From assembly GCA_900770335.1 (NCBI GenBank), contig CAAGKD010000129.1, positions 1-22,337 of the forward strand: 22,337 nt of DNA. The letters run 5' to 3'. The notes beneath the pieces were generated by a model, which was not told the origin of the DNA, did no database searches, and was given only the letters and a program-made list of their open reading frames with translations. Of this stretch, positions 1-8,355 are shown one piece after another (within the stretch, counting starts at the first letter, position 1; each line of letters opens with the position of its first letter). Both the position numbers and the translations under genes were made by a program. This DNA comes from an uncultured Sutterella sp. (lineage in GTDB: Bacteria; Pseudomonadota; Gammaproteobacteria; Burkholderiales; Burkholderiaceae_F).

Positions 1-21
1 AGACGTGTGCTCTTCCGATCT
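1..21 (+). other. Illumina adapter remnant (not genomic)
   Basis: The first 21 bases equal the 3' end of the standard Illumina TruSeq read-2 adapter, ending in GCTCTTCCGATCT. Genomic sequence starts at base 22. This means the left edge is a contig end with untrimmed adapter, so any reading frame or start codon that uses bases 1-21 is artificial. Confidence 0.96.
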
Positions 22-202
22 GGTCCTCGAGAAGCTCGCGCTCGACCGCGCCGCCGCGCTCGAGGAGCTCACCGCCTTCAACCTCAAGGTCCTCGCCGAC
101 GCGGAGGCCCTCGCCGAGCGGCTTCTTGAGAAGCTCTTCGTGATCCGCACCGTCGACATCGAGGCGCAGGTTCCGGCGAAGAACCGCAAGAACAAGGACT
201 GA
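22..202 (+). CDS. C-terminal fragment of an unidentified protein
   Basis: An open frame enters from the contig edge and ends at a TGA at 200-202, giving about 60 genuine residues. The apparent GTG at base 5 lies in the adapter and is not a start. The fragment is rich in Ala, Leu and Glu with heptad-like spacing, so it is probably helical, and it ends in a basic tail (AKNRKNKD). I do not recognise the family. Codon third positions are strongly G/C, as in the neighbouring real genes, and a good terminator hairpin follows 28 bases after the stop; both support a real gene end. It converges on the radical SAM gene at 257. Confidence 0.6.
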
Positions 203-230
203 CGTCCGCTGCTTCGGTCTGAAGCGATCC

Positions 231-257
231 GGGGGAGGCCGCAGGGCCTCCCCCTTT
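231..257 (+). terminator. Intrinsic terminator after the first gene
   Basis: A perfect 10-bp stem (GGGGGAGGCC at 231-240 with GGCCTCCCCC at 245-254) has a 4-base loop and is followed by TTT. It sits between two convergent genes and fits termination of the plus-strand gene; its tail touches the stop codon of the minus-strand gene. Confidence 0.75.
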
Positions 258-1171
258 CATTTCGCGCCGCCCTCGGCGAGCACGTGCTCGCCCGTCCAGT
301 TCGGGATGAACTTCGCGAGGCTCGTCCGCCCGACCTGCCGGAAGCCGTTGCGGATGCCGATCTCGTCGGCGTGGCGCATCACCTTCTGGTACTCGAGTGT
401 CGTGAGCGGGCGGTTGATCTCCGGGTGGCGGCAGGCCTTGTACAGAGGCATGTACTGGTTCATGACGGAGATCCAGACGTCGTCGCCGAAGCGCTCGTGG
501 AGCCAGTCGAGGCACCGGCAGCTGTCGCGCCACTGCCAGGGCAGGACGAGGTGCCGCACGATGACGCCGCGCCGCATGAGGCCGTCGGAATCGAAGACCG
601 CGGGGCCGGTCATCGCGACCATCTCCTCGATCGCCCGAGAGGCGACCTCGAAGTAGCGCGGCACGCCCGAGTACTTCACGCCGAGCGCGCTGTCAAAGTA
701 CTTGAGGTCCGGCAGGAACACGTCGACGAGCCCCTCGAGCATCCGTATCGTCTCCGGGAGCTCATAGCCGTTGGAGTTCCAGACGACCGGAACCGAAAGC
801 CCCCTCGCCTTCGCGGCTTCGATCGCGCGGATGATCTGCCGCGCGTAATGTCCGGGCGTCACGAGCTCGACGCAGGTCGCGCCGCGCGCCTGCTGCTCGA
901 GGAAGATGTCGGCGAGCCGCTCCACGGAGACGGCGATCCCCCGCCCCTCGGTGCTGATCTCGTGGTTCTGGCAGAAGCAGCACCGCAGGTTGCAGTGCGA
1001 GAAGAAGATCGTCCCCGCGCCGGTCTTGCCTGAGATGCAGGGCTCCTCCCAGAGATGCAGGCTCACGAGGGCGATCTCCACCTCGTCCGTGGCGCGGCAG
1101 AGGCTGCGCCTCAGGCCCTGCGGGGTCGAGCGGTCCGCGTTGCAGCGGCGGGGACAGAGATTGCAGATCAT
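257..1171 (-). CDS. Radical SAM protein, PflX / pyruvate formate-lyase-activating-like (COG1313)
   Basis: The protein is 304 aa. It has a Cys-rich N-terminus (C3, C6, C10, C25) and the radical SAM cluster motif CxxxCxxC at C60, C64 and C67, in the context SHCNLRCCFCQN. This puts it in the COG1313 group of PflA-like radical SAM proteins, which bind a 4Fe-4S cluster and cleave S-adenosylmethionine; the target of this group is generally unknown. No glycyl-radical enzyme gene is in the window, so calling it a pyruvate formate-lyase activase would be a guess. The ATG at 1171 begins right at the first Cys motif, as usual for the family, though no clear Shine-Dalgarno precedes it. It lies 100 bp downstream of the RarD gene on the same strand and may be cotranscribed with it. 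Confidence 0.88.
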   Translation of the reverse strand: MICNLCPRRCNADRSTPQGLRRSLCRATDEVEIALVSLHLWEEPCISGKTGAGTIFFSHCNLRCCFCQNHEISTEGRGIAVSVERLADIFLEQQARGATCVELVTPGHYARQIIRAIEAAKARGLSVPVVWNSNGYELPETIRMLEGLVDVFLPDLKYFDSALGVKYSGVPRYFEVASRAIEEMVAMTGPAVFDSDGLMRRGVIVRHLVLPWQWRDSCRCLDWLHERFGDDVWISVMNQYMPLYKACRHPEINRPLTTLEYQKVMRHADEIGIRNGFRQVGRTSLAKFIPNWTGEHVLAEGGAK

Positions 1172-1271
1172 GATCGGTCAGGCGGAAGTTCGGGCGAACA
1201 GTGCGGAGCCGCGATTCTAGATCCGCCGGGAGGCCGCGCAAGGCTGAGACCGTGCAGAGAAGGATCCGCGC

Positions 1272-2189
1272 TCACCTGCGCCGCCACTCGGCGGTTTCGC
1301 TCGCAACGAAGAGCGCCACGGCGACGCCGATCGCCGCGAGCGGCATCGTGTAGGCCGGGTTGTAGGGCTCCTTGAGGATGAAGCATCCCACGAGCACCGT
1401 GAGGATCGGATTGAGAAACTGGCAGAACCCGAGGAGGTAGAGCGGCAGCGCCCGCGCGGCGTACGCGAAGGCGACCATCGGAATGAGCGTGACGACGCCC
1501 GTCCCCGCCAGGGCGAGCGAAAGGCCGGGCGCCTCGGGCCCGAAGGACGATTCGCCCGCGAGCGCGAGATGGATGAGCCAGGCGAGCGCGAACCCCGCGA
1601 GCAGGCCGCTCTCGATCGCGTTGCTCGTCCAGGCGCTGAAGGTGATTCTCTTCTTGAACGCGCCGTACGCGGCCCAGGTCGTCGAGACGCCGACCGCCAC
1701 CCAGGGCGCGCGGCCGTACCCGCCGGCGAGAATCGCCACGCCCGCCGCGGCGAAGAGAAAGGCCGCGAGGCGAAGCCGCGTGAAGCGCTCGCCGAAGACG
1801 AGGCCCCCCAGGAGCACCGAGAGAAGCGGCGTGAGAAATATCCCGATGCCGAGTTCCATCACGCGCCCGGCCTGCACGGCGTAGACGTGGATCCACCAGT
1901 TGGTAGCGGCCGTGGCGGCGGCCATCGCGATGAGGCCGAAGAGCGCGGGCCGGCGACGAAGGGCCCCAAGCGCGCGGCGAAGCTCCCCCATGCGGCCGGT
2001 GAGCGTGAAGAAGAGCGCGAGGACGACCACGGTCCAGACGATGCGGTGCGCGATCACCTCGACGCTGCCCGCCGCGGAGAGCATCCGCCAGTAAAGCGGC
2101 AGGAACCCCCAGCAGAGATAGGCGGCGAAGGACGCCGCAAGTCCGCTGACGCGCGGGTCGGCGGAACGCAGCAGGGCAGGAAAGGGCAT
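1272..2189 (-). CDS. rarD: EamA/RarD-family permease (copy 1)
   Basis: From the chosen start this is a 305-aa, very hydrophobic protein with about ten predicted membrane helices in two EamA-type halves, the usual length for RarD. Family features are the early YLCWGFLPLYW helix, the EVIAHRIVWT segment and the NWWIHVYAVQ segment, all typical of RarD. These proteins belong to the drug/metabolite transporter superfamily; the name comes from chloramphenicol sensitivity and the true substrate is not established. The frame is open 34 codons further upstream, but that extension is Arg-rich and not membrane-like. The ATG at 2189 has GGAAG seven bases before it and starts just before helix 1, so I prefer it. 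A second RarD lies at 11635-12534. Confidence 0.9.
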   Translation of the reverse strand: MPFPALLRSADPRVSGLAASFAAYLCWGFLPLYWRMLSAAGSVEVIAHRIVWTVVVLALFFTLTGRMGELRRALGALRRRPALFGLIAMAAATAATNWWIHVYAVQAGRVMELGIGIFLTPLLSVLLGGLVFGERFTRLRLAAFLFAAAGVAILAGGYGRAPWVAVGVSTTWAAYGAFKKRITFSAWTSNAIESGLLAGFALAWLIHLALAGESSFGPEAPGLSLALAGTGVVTLIPMVAFAYAARALPLYLLGFCQFLNPILTVLVGCFILKEPYNPAYTMPLAAIGVAVALFVASETAEWRRR

Positions 2190-2755
2190 GGTGCTTCCGG
2201 TCGGAGAGCCTGCGCGCCGTTGACTGTCTCGGGCCGCGCGGACAAGCGCGCGGAGCCGGCGTAGCCTGCGGGGAATGTTACTCGCCCGCACGGGCGCGCA
2301 TGCGCGGGCTCAGCACGCCTCCAAGCGCACGAACCGGCGCTCCCGCGCGGAAGACGCATAGGCCGCAGGGCTCACGATCGCCGAGAAGCCCTTGCTTCTC
2401 AACTGGCTCAGGAGAACGGACGGCCGGCGCTCTCATGCCGGCAGTTGTCAAAATCCGACTCCGAGTCTGCTAGAAAGCTGAGAGCAGACCAAGGCGAATG
2501 CGGTGAATCGGGAGGATCTCTCCCAAAGATTCCGTGTTCGGAACTCTGCTGACAGCGGCCGCCCCGGCATCTTGCTCCGGCGCCTTCTTTCCTCGAGCTG
2601 CCTTCGACGTCTCCTGCGCCCGGGCCATTCGCTCACATCCCGCCCCCTCGTTTTCCCGCCCATAACCAAAGAGCTATCTCCCGACGGCACCAGTAGCCGA
2701 GGCGGCGCTTCTGCGCGCGCGCCGAGAAGCTGGCAGGCTCGCCTCGAAATCACGG

Positions 2756-2765
2756 CCCCCCCCCC
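2756..2765 (+). repeat. Homopolymer tract of ten C
   Basis: Ten consecutive C, the longest homopolymer I noticed in the window. Tracts of this length are prone to slippage during replication and also to sequencing error. No recognised gene is read through it, so a phase-variation role cannot be assigned. Confidence 0.8.
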
Positions 2766-3009
2766 AGAGCGGACTCTCCTTGCTTCAACGGCTTCCTCTT
2801 CTGTGTTCAATCCTTGCGTCGCCTGCGCGGACCTCGCGCCTGACGGACTGCCTTGACGCAAGGCTACCGCCTGCCGGCGGCCGCCTCGGACCGAAGACCG
2901 CGGGAGGGCGCGCAAATCACCCAATTGCCGACAAATCCGCCTGTTTCTTGGGATGAATTCAAGCTTCCCGCGGACAGATCAAGAACAACTCCCACGCCGC
3001 ACCGGGTCA

Positions 3010-3033
3010 GGACAATCTGCGCGCAGATTGTCC
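3010..3033. promoter_or_regulatory. Perfect 24-bp palindrome, candidate operator
   Basis: GGACAATCTGCG is followed directly by its exact reverse complement, with no spacer. It lies 120 bp upstream of the amino-acid-binding-protein ATG. There is no T-run on either side, so it does not look like a terminator. The outer ACAAT/ATTGT arms resemble dyads bound by dimeric regulators, but I cannot name the protein. A role in control of the downstream gene is inference from position. Confidence 0.5.
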
Positions 3034-3060
3034 GTCCCGCGGGTGGTCGGGGACGGCGGA

Positions 3061-3090
3061 GATTCTTAGACTCACACGGTTCGAAGAATC
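3061..3090. promoter_or_regulatory. Inverted repeat upstream of the binding-protein gene
   Basis: GATTCTT (3061-3067) and AAGAATC (3084-3090) form a 7-bp inverted repeat around a 16-base centre, 64 bp before the ATG at 3154. It may be a second regulatory dyad or a weak hairpin in the leader of that gene. No clear -35/-10 pair could be read here. Confidence 0.3.
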
Positions 3091-3153
3091 CAACCCTCCC
3101 GCCGGGACGCCCTTGCGGAGCCCCGCACGGAATCAGCCAAGCAGACCAGAAAA

Positions 3154-3924
3154 ATGAAGTTCCCCAAGCTCGCACGCTCCGCCGCGGTCCTCGCCTCCCT
3201 TCTCATCGCCGGCGCCGCCTCGGCCGCCCAGCTCGTCGTCGCCGTGAGCCCGACGTTCCCGCCCTTTGAATACGTCGACACCAAGTCGGGCGCCATCCAG
3301 GGGTTCGAAGTCGACCTCGTCACGGCCATGGCCCAAAAGATGGGGCGCGACATCAAGATCGAGTCGATCGGCTTTGACGCCATCATCCCGGCGGTCCTCT
3401 CGGGAACGGTCGACATCGGCGCCTCGGGCTTCTCCATCACCCCCGAGCGCGGCAAGCGCGTGCTCTTCACGCTGCCCTTCTACAAGTCCGGCCTCACGAT
3501 TCTCGTGCCCAAGGACAACAAGGCGGGCGTGACGGACTTCAAGAGCCTTGAGGGCAAGCGCATCTCCGTGCAGATCGGCACGACGTCGCAGAAGTTCGCC
3601 AAGACGATCCCGGGCGCTCAGATCACGACCTTCGCCTCTGCGGGCGACGCCGTCCTCAACATGCTCGCCGGCAACTCCGATGCGGTGATCAACGACAAGC
3701 CCGTCACGGACTACATGCTCACCCAGGCGAAGAACATCGCCGCCCAGACGACGCACTTGAAGCCCATCGCCACGGCCGACCACTTCGCCATGGTGATCGC
3801 CAAGAGCAACAAGGACCTCAAGGCCGAGGCAGACAAGGCGCTCAAGGACCTCAAGGCCGACGGCACCTTCAACAAGCTCCATCAGAAGTGGTTCGGCGTC
3901 GACGCTGATCCCGAGCTCCCGTAA
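3154..3924 (+). CDS. Amino-acid ABC transporter periplasmic binding protein (SBP family 3)
   Basis: The protein is 256 aa and matches the family's usual size. It starts with a signal peptide (basic MKFPKLAR, hydrophobic core, AASA cleavage near residue 24), so the mature part is periplasmic. The mature N-terminus (VAVSPTFPPFEYVD, then GFEVDL), FDAIIPAVLSGTVDIGASGFSITPER, and the second-lobe IGTTSQKFA and DAVINDKPV segments are those of polar amino-acid binding proteins such as GlnH, ArtJ and HisJ. The specific amino acid cannot be read from sequence. No permease or ATPase gene lies next to it, so it is an orphan binding protein that must use a transporter encoded elsewhere. A strong terminator follows, so it is probably monocistronic. 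Confidence 0.93.
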   Translation: MKFPKLARSAAVLASLLIAGAASAAQLVVAVSPTFPPFEYVDTKSGAIQGFEVDLVTAMAQKMGRDIKIESIGFDAIIPAVLSGTVDIGASGFSITPERGKRVLFTLPFYKSGLTILVPKDNKAGVTDFKSLEGKRISVQIGTTSQKFAKTIPGAQITTFASAGDAVLNMLAGNSDAVINDKPVTDYMLTQAKNIAAQTTHLKPIATADHFAMVIAKSNKDLKAEADKALKDLKADGTFNKLHQKWFGVDADPELP

Positions 3925-3977
3925 GAGAGCCTGCGGCCCGGGCGGCTCGCGCCCGGACGCTCCCTGATGAAATTCGA

Positions 3978-4008
3978 AGAGGCGGCTTCCTGCGAAGCCG
4001 CCTCTCTT
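3978..4008 (+). terminator. Intrinsic terminator of the binding-protein gene
   Basis: A perfect 12-bp stem (AGAGGCGGCTTC at 3978-3989, GAAGCCGCCTCT at 3994-4005) has a CTGC loop and is followed by a short pyrimidine tail. The decayed ISL3 element starts almost directly after it. Confidence 0.8.
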
Positions 4009-4016
4009 CACATCGC

Positions 4017-4530
4017 GTGGAGTCCAAATTTCACGTCGTCAAGCTCTTCAACGATGCGCTGGGCGCCCTTCGCCGCAAGGAGATCTGGGATCAGCCTGTC
4101 CTCAAGCGCACGAAGCATCTCAGGAACAAGAACGCGGAGGACCTGACGGACATGCAGCAAAAGCGCCTTGATTCCATTTCAAACAAGCGATTGAAAACCG
4201 CTCGTGCATACGCACTGCGATGCACCCTTCAGGAGATGCACGCCATTCCGACGCTGGCTGAAGCGCAGGCGTTGCTTCGCAAGCTCTTCGGATGGATGCA
4301 CCGCAGCAAGGTCGCGATGAGATGAAGACGCCGGCCCTCACGCTGAAGAACTTCAAGGAGGCGATCTTTGCGCGCCGGACCTGCCGTCACGCGAGCGCTC
4401 CTCCGGAAGGGCTGAACTCCATGATTCAAACCCTCAAGAACACAGGGCTCGGAGCCATGCGAAACATGGAGTGCTTCTCGACGATGATCTTCCTTGTCTG
4501 CGGAAAGCCCGGGCTCGACAAGCCCCGTCC
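4017..4530 (+). pseudogene. ISL3-family transposase remnant, frameshifted and 5'-truncated
   Basis: The first frame (4017-4325, GTG-initiated only by chance) gives SKFHVVKLFNDAL, KTARAYALRCTLQEM and WMHRSKVAM, which are typical of the catalytic part of ISL3 transposases. It stops at 4325. The homologous reading continues in another frame (from about 4320) as MKTPALTLKNFKEAI and then PEGLNSMIQTLKN and RNMECFSTMIFLVCGK, the conserved C-terminal block. The join near 4320 is a frameshift of one base or equivalent. Roughly the first half of a normal ISL3 transposase is absent. It cannot make an active enzyme. The frame runs on past the element's end to 4693, but that part is meaningless. Family assignment is from memory of the conserved block. 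Confidence 0.8.
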
Positions 4531-4545
4531 CTATCGCTTGGACAG

Positions 4546-4579
4546 CAAACTGCCCCCCATCCCCTGTTCGGGAGGAGCC
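4546..4579 (+). repeat. Right terminal end of the ISL3 remnant
   Basis: It begins CAAACTG and ends GGAGGAGCC. Its reverse complement starts GGCTCCTCC and carries CAGTTTG at positions 28-34, exactly the layout seen at 22219-22252 (GGCTCTTCC, then CAGTTTG at 28-34). Divergence between the two indicates different but related elements. Confidence 0.65.
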
Positions 4580-4624
4580 CTCTTGGAGCTTCCCGCTCAA
4601 AACAGCGATGAACCGCAAAACAAA

Positions 4625-4660
4625 CCCCGCCCGGATCAATCCCGGCGGGGCTTCTTTTTT
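4625..4660. terminator. Bidirectional intrinsic terminator
   Basis: CCCCGCC (4625-4631) pairs with GGCGGGG (4644-4650). On the plus strand the stem is followed by CTTCTTTTTT; on the minus strand it is followed by TTTGTTTTG. It can therefore end transcription of the minus-strand tRNA-Ser as well as anything read from the insertion-sequence remnant. Confidence 0.8.
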
Positions 4661-4717
4661 CTGAGACGCATGACCCAGAAGGAATCTTCCTAAGATCGCC
4701 CCTCCCAGCAGGGCTTG

Positions 4718-4806
4718 TGGCGGAAGGAGTGGGATTCGAACCCACGGAAGTTTTCAGCTTCGCCGGTTTTCAAGACCGGTGCATTCAACCGCTCTGCCAT
4801 CCTTCC
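4718..4806 (-). tRNA. tRNA-Ser (anticodon UGA)
   Basis: Read on the minus strand, an 89-base tRNA begins GGAAGGA, which pairs with TCCTTCC at the 3' end, then discriminator G and an encoded CCA. The anticodon arm is CCGGT-CTTGAAA-ACCGG, giving anticodon TGA, which reads serine UCA codons. A long variable arm (CGAAG...CTTCCG region) of the class II type and the T-arm GGTTCGAATCC are present. All parts look intact. Confidence 0.96.
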
Positions 4807-4894
4807 GCAAGCCCGGCGCCCAAGAAGGACGCCGCGCAGGGTGCGAATTCTACCCTGTCGCGGCAAAGATCCGCAAACGCCGCCCCGGTCCGGA

Positions 4895-5938
4895 TCAGGC
4901 CTTGTTCGCGTCGTCCGCGATCACCCTCACCTCCTCGACGGGCGCCTCGGCGGCCGTGCTCGGCTCGCCGGCGACGTCAAAGACTCCGTAGCCGCGCATG
5001 CGGTCGGCGCGGCGCTCGAGCAGGTTGTCGATCGGGAGCCGCAGAAGCCCGCGGAGCTCGTCGATGAGCGCCTGCTTCAAGTTCATCGCCATGAGCTTCG
5101 GGTCGCGGTGGGCGCCTCCGAGGGGCTCGGGGATGACGCGGTCGACGAGCGAGAGCTTCGAGAGGCGGTCGGCGGTGAGCGCGAGCGCCTCGGCGGCCCG
5201 GGGCGCCTGCGCCGCGTCCTTCCAAAGAATGGAGGCGCAGCCCTCGGGCGAGATCACCGAGTAGACCGAGTACTGGAGCATCATGATGACGTCCGCGACG
5301 GCGATCGCGAGCGCGCCGCCCGATCCGCCCTCGCCGATCACGCAGGTGATGACGGGCACGCGCAGGCCGGCCATCTCAAAGAGGTTCCGGCCGATCGCCT
5401 CGGACTGGCCGCGCTCCTCGGCGTCGATGCCCGGATATGCGCCCGGGGTGTCGACGAACGTGACGACGGGAAGGTCGAACTTCTCGGCGAGCTTCATCAG
5501 GCGCAGCGCCTTGCGGTAGCCCTCGGGACGGGGCATGCCGAAGTTGCGCTGCGTGCGCTCGCGCAGCGTCCGGCCCTTCTGGTGGCCGATCACCATGACG
5601 TTGATGTCCGCGAGCCGCGCAAGGCCGCCCACGATCGCCTGGTCGTCCGCAAAGGCGCGGTCGCCGTGGAGCTCATGGAAGTCCGTGAAGATCGCGTCGA
5701 TGTAGTCGAGCGTGTAGGGGCGAGCGGGATGGCGCGCGACCTGCGTGCACTGCCAGGGCGTGAGCGAGGCGTAGATCCGCTTGACGAGCTCGTTCTCCTT
5801 GGCCTCAAGCGAAAGGATCTCGCTCTCGACGGAGACGCCGCGCCCGGACTCGGCCTCGTTGAGCTCGCGCAGCTCGTCAATCTTCTTCTCGAGCACCTCG
5901 ATGTCGCGCTCGAACTCAAGGAACACCTTCTTTGCCAT
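4895..5938 (-). CDS. accA: Acetyl-CoA carboxylase carboxyltransferase subunit alpha
   Basis: The protein is 347 aa. With AccD it forms the carboxyltransferase that moves the carboxyl group from biotin on AccB to acetyl-CoA, making malonyl-CoA, the committed step of fatty-acid synthesis in the cytoplasm. Family features are the N-terminal FLEFERDIEVLEKKIDEL helix, HPARPYTLDYI, the FTDFHELHGDRAFADD block, VTFVDTPGAYPG and the oxyanion loop GEGGSGGAL (202-210). It is somewhat longer than E. coli AccA (about 319 aa) because of an acidic, Ala-rich C-terminal tail. AAGAGAAAG just before the ATG at 5938 serves as a purine-rich ribosome site. It lies 112 bp behind cysS on the same strand, with a large hairpin between them. 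accD is not in the window. Confidence 0.97.
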   Translation of the reverse strand: MAKKVFLEFERDIEVLEKKIDELRELNEAESGRGVSVESEILSLEAKENELVKRIYASLTPWQCTQVARHPARPYTLDYIDAIFTDFHELHGDRAFADDQAIVGGLARLADINVMVIGHQKGRTLRERTQRNFGMPRPEGYRKALRLMKLAEKFDLPVVTFVDTPGAYPGIDAEERGQSEAIGRNLFEMAGLRVPVITCVIGEGGSGGALAIAVADVIMMLQYSVYSVISPEGCASILWKDAAQAPRAAEALALTADRLSKLSLVDRVIPEPLGGAHRDPKLMAMNLKQALIDELRGLLRLPIDNLLERRADRMRGYGVFDVAGEPSTAAEAPVEEVRVIADDANKA

Positions 5939-5978
5939 CTTTCTCTTGCAAGTGCTTGTTGTTCTACTGATCGGGGAT

Positions 5979-6048
5979 CATCCTCCCGAAGCGTCCGAAG
6001 CGCGGCCGCCCGGCGGGGGCGGCCCGCTCCGGCTTCGGCGGGAGGATG
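5979..6048 (-). terminator. Large nested hairpin between cysS and accA
   Basis: CATCCTCCCG (5979-5988) pairs with CGGGAGGATG (6039-6048), and an inner GGCCGCCC/GGGCGGCC stem occupies 6004-6024. It begins three bases after the cysS stop on the minus strand. There is no long T-run, so it may be a weak terminator or an mRNA-processing or stabilising structure that separates cysS from accA. Confidence 0.5.
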
Positions 6049-6050
6049 CG

Positions 6051-7457
<1,407 letters not shown>

Positions 7458-7506
7458 GGGAATCCTGTGTGTTCTGCGCGGTCCTCCTCCGGACGCTCCC
7501 CGGGGC

Positions 7507-7533
7507 CTGCTGCGCGGAAAGCGCGCGCAGCAG
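7507..7533 (-). promoter_or_regulatory. Hairpin in the cysS leader / divergent region
   Basis: CTGCTGCGCG (7507-7516) pairs perfectly with CGCGCAGCAG (7524-7533) around a 7-base loop, about 50 bases before the cysS ATG. It may be a leader structure for cysS. The rest of 7458-7734 is the promoter region shared with the divergent TPR gene. TATACT on the minus strand (7610-7615) is a possible -10 for cysS but has no good -35 partner. Confidence 0.4.
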
Positions 7534-7734
7534 TCTTGTCCCGATACAAAGTCCGGATCCGTCGCGCAGAGACGGACGGCTAAAATGGTGGACTGACCGT
7601 AGTCCGGAGAGTATAGCCGCCGCCCGGCCCGGGAAGCCGCACCCGCGCGGACATCATCCGCACGACTGACGCGGCCCGCCCGCGCCCGCCGCAGCGGGCT
7701 CCGGCAGAGAACCCTCATCCGCAAGAGCCCGTCC

Positions 7735-8304
7735 ATGCGCCTTTCCCGCCTCAAGCATCTTCTTCTTGGCCTCTCGGCCGCCGCGACGCTCGCGGCCGCG
7801 CTTCCCGCCGCTCCGGCCCAGGCCGCGACCGAAATGGAGGAGCTCGCCGCGCGCCTTCAGCCGGGCGACTTCACGACGCGGGTCGAAAAGCTCATCCGCG
7901 ACGGACGCGCGGCGGACGCGCTCGAGCTCGCAAACCTCGGCCTCGCGAGGAACGCCCGCAACGTGCAGCTGCGCTTCGAGCGCACCGTCGCCCTCAAGCG
8001 GCTCGGACGCACCGAGGACGCCGCCCGCGACCTGAGGTCGATGATCGCGCAGTACCCCGAGCTCCCTGAGCCCTACAACAACCTCGCCGCCATCGAGGCG
8101 GGCCTCGGAAATTATGAGGAGGCGCTCACGCTCCTCAAGGACGTCCTGCGCATCAATCCGAACTTCGCGCTTGCAAGGAAGAACCTGGGCGACGTCTACA
8201 TCGCCTTCGCGCTCGAGAGCTACGAATCCGCCGCCCCGGCGTTCGAGAAGAGCGACGAGGTGCAGCAGCGCCTGCGCACGCTGCGCCGGCTCGCGGGGCA
8301 GTGA
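7735..8304 (+). CDS. Secreted tetratricopeptide-repeat protein
   Basis: The protein is 189 aa with a signal peptide (MRLSRLKH, Ala/Leu core, APAQA cleavage near residue 30), so it is exported to the periplasm. The mature part is made of TPR-like helical pairs: RAADALELANLGLARNARN, DAARDLRSMIAQYPELPEPY, then NNLAAIEAGLGNYEEALTLL and FALARKNLGDVYIAFA. TPRs bind other proteins; no enzymatic motif is present. It lies 51 bp upstream of the periplasmic cyclophilin gene, and the same order is frequent in Betaproteobacteria, so a role with envelope proteins is plausible but unproven. AAGAG eight bases before the ATG is the likely ribosome site. Confidence 0.87.
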   Translation: MRLSRLKHLLLGLSAAATLAAALPAAPAQAATEMEELAARLQPGDFTTRVEKLIRDGRAADALELANLGLARNARNVQLRFERTVALKRLGRTEDAARDLRSMIAQYPELPEPYNNLAAIEAGLGNYEEALTLLKDVLRINPNFALARKNLGDVYIAFALESYESAAPAFEKSDEVQQRLRTLRRLAGQ

Positions 8305-8355
8305 CGCCCCGCCCCGCGCGACTCACCACAAAGACAAAAAGGAACCGAACTAAAA

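Larger units (their letters stand above)
2190..3153. other. Long stretch without a convincing gene
   Basis: About 960 bp lie between the rarD start and the binding-protein gene. Open frames exist on both strands (for example 2503-2856 plus and 2448-2924 minus), but their translations are low-complexity, Arg/Ser/Pro-rich and match no family I know. Visible structure: a GAGAAGC/GCTTCTC hairpin at 2383-2400, a GTCTGCT/AGCAGAC hairpin at 2465-2489, a run of ten C at 2756-2765, a perfect palindrome at 3010-3033 and an inverted repeat at 3061-3090. The part from 2440 to 2560 is poorer in GC than its surroundings. It could be long regulatory DNA, hold a small RNA, or be a decayed gene. Confidence 0.6.
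4011..4579 (+). mobile_element. Decayed ISL3-family insertion sequence (left part missing)
   Basis: The stretch encodes only the C-terminal half of an ISL3-type transposase, broken by a frameshift, and then runs to a probable right terminal end. The end is placed at 4579 because the last 34 bases (4546-4579, from CAAACTG to GGAGGAGCC) match, at identical spacing, the reverse complement of the sequence that interrupts cas9 at 22219-22252: 19 of 34 positions are identical, and the outer nine and inner seven bases match almost completely. The left end and the first half of the transposase are gone; homology begins only a few bases after the terminator at 4005, so a deletion boundary lies there. 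Confidence 0.72.

Noticed and set aside
2448..2924. A 158-codon minus-strand frame in the gene-free stretch
   Set aside because: Low-complexity Arg/Ser-rich product, runs through the C10 tract, no ribosome site or family resemblance.
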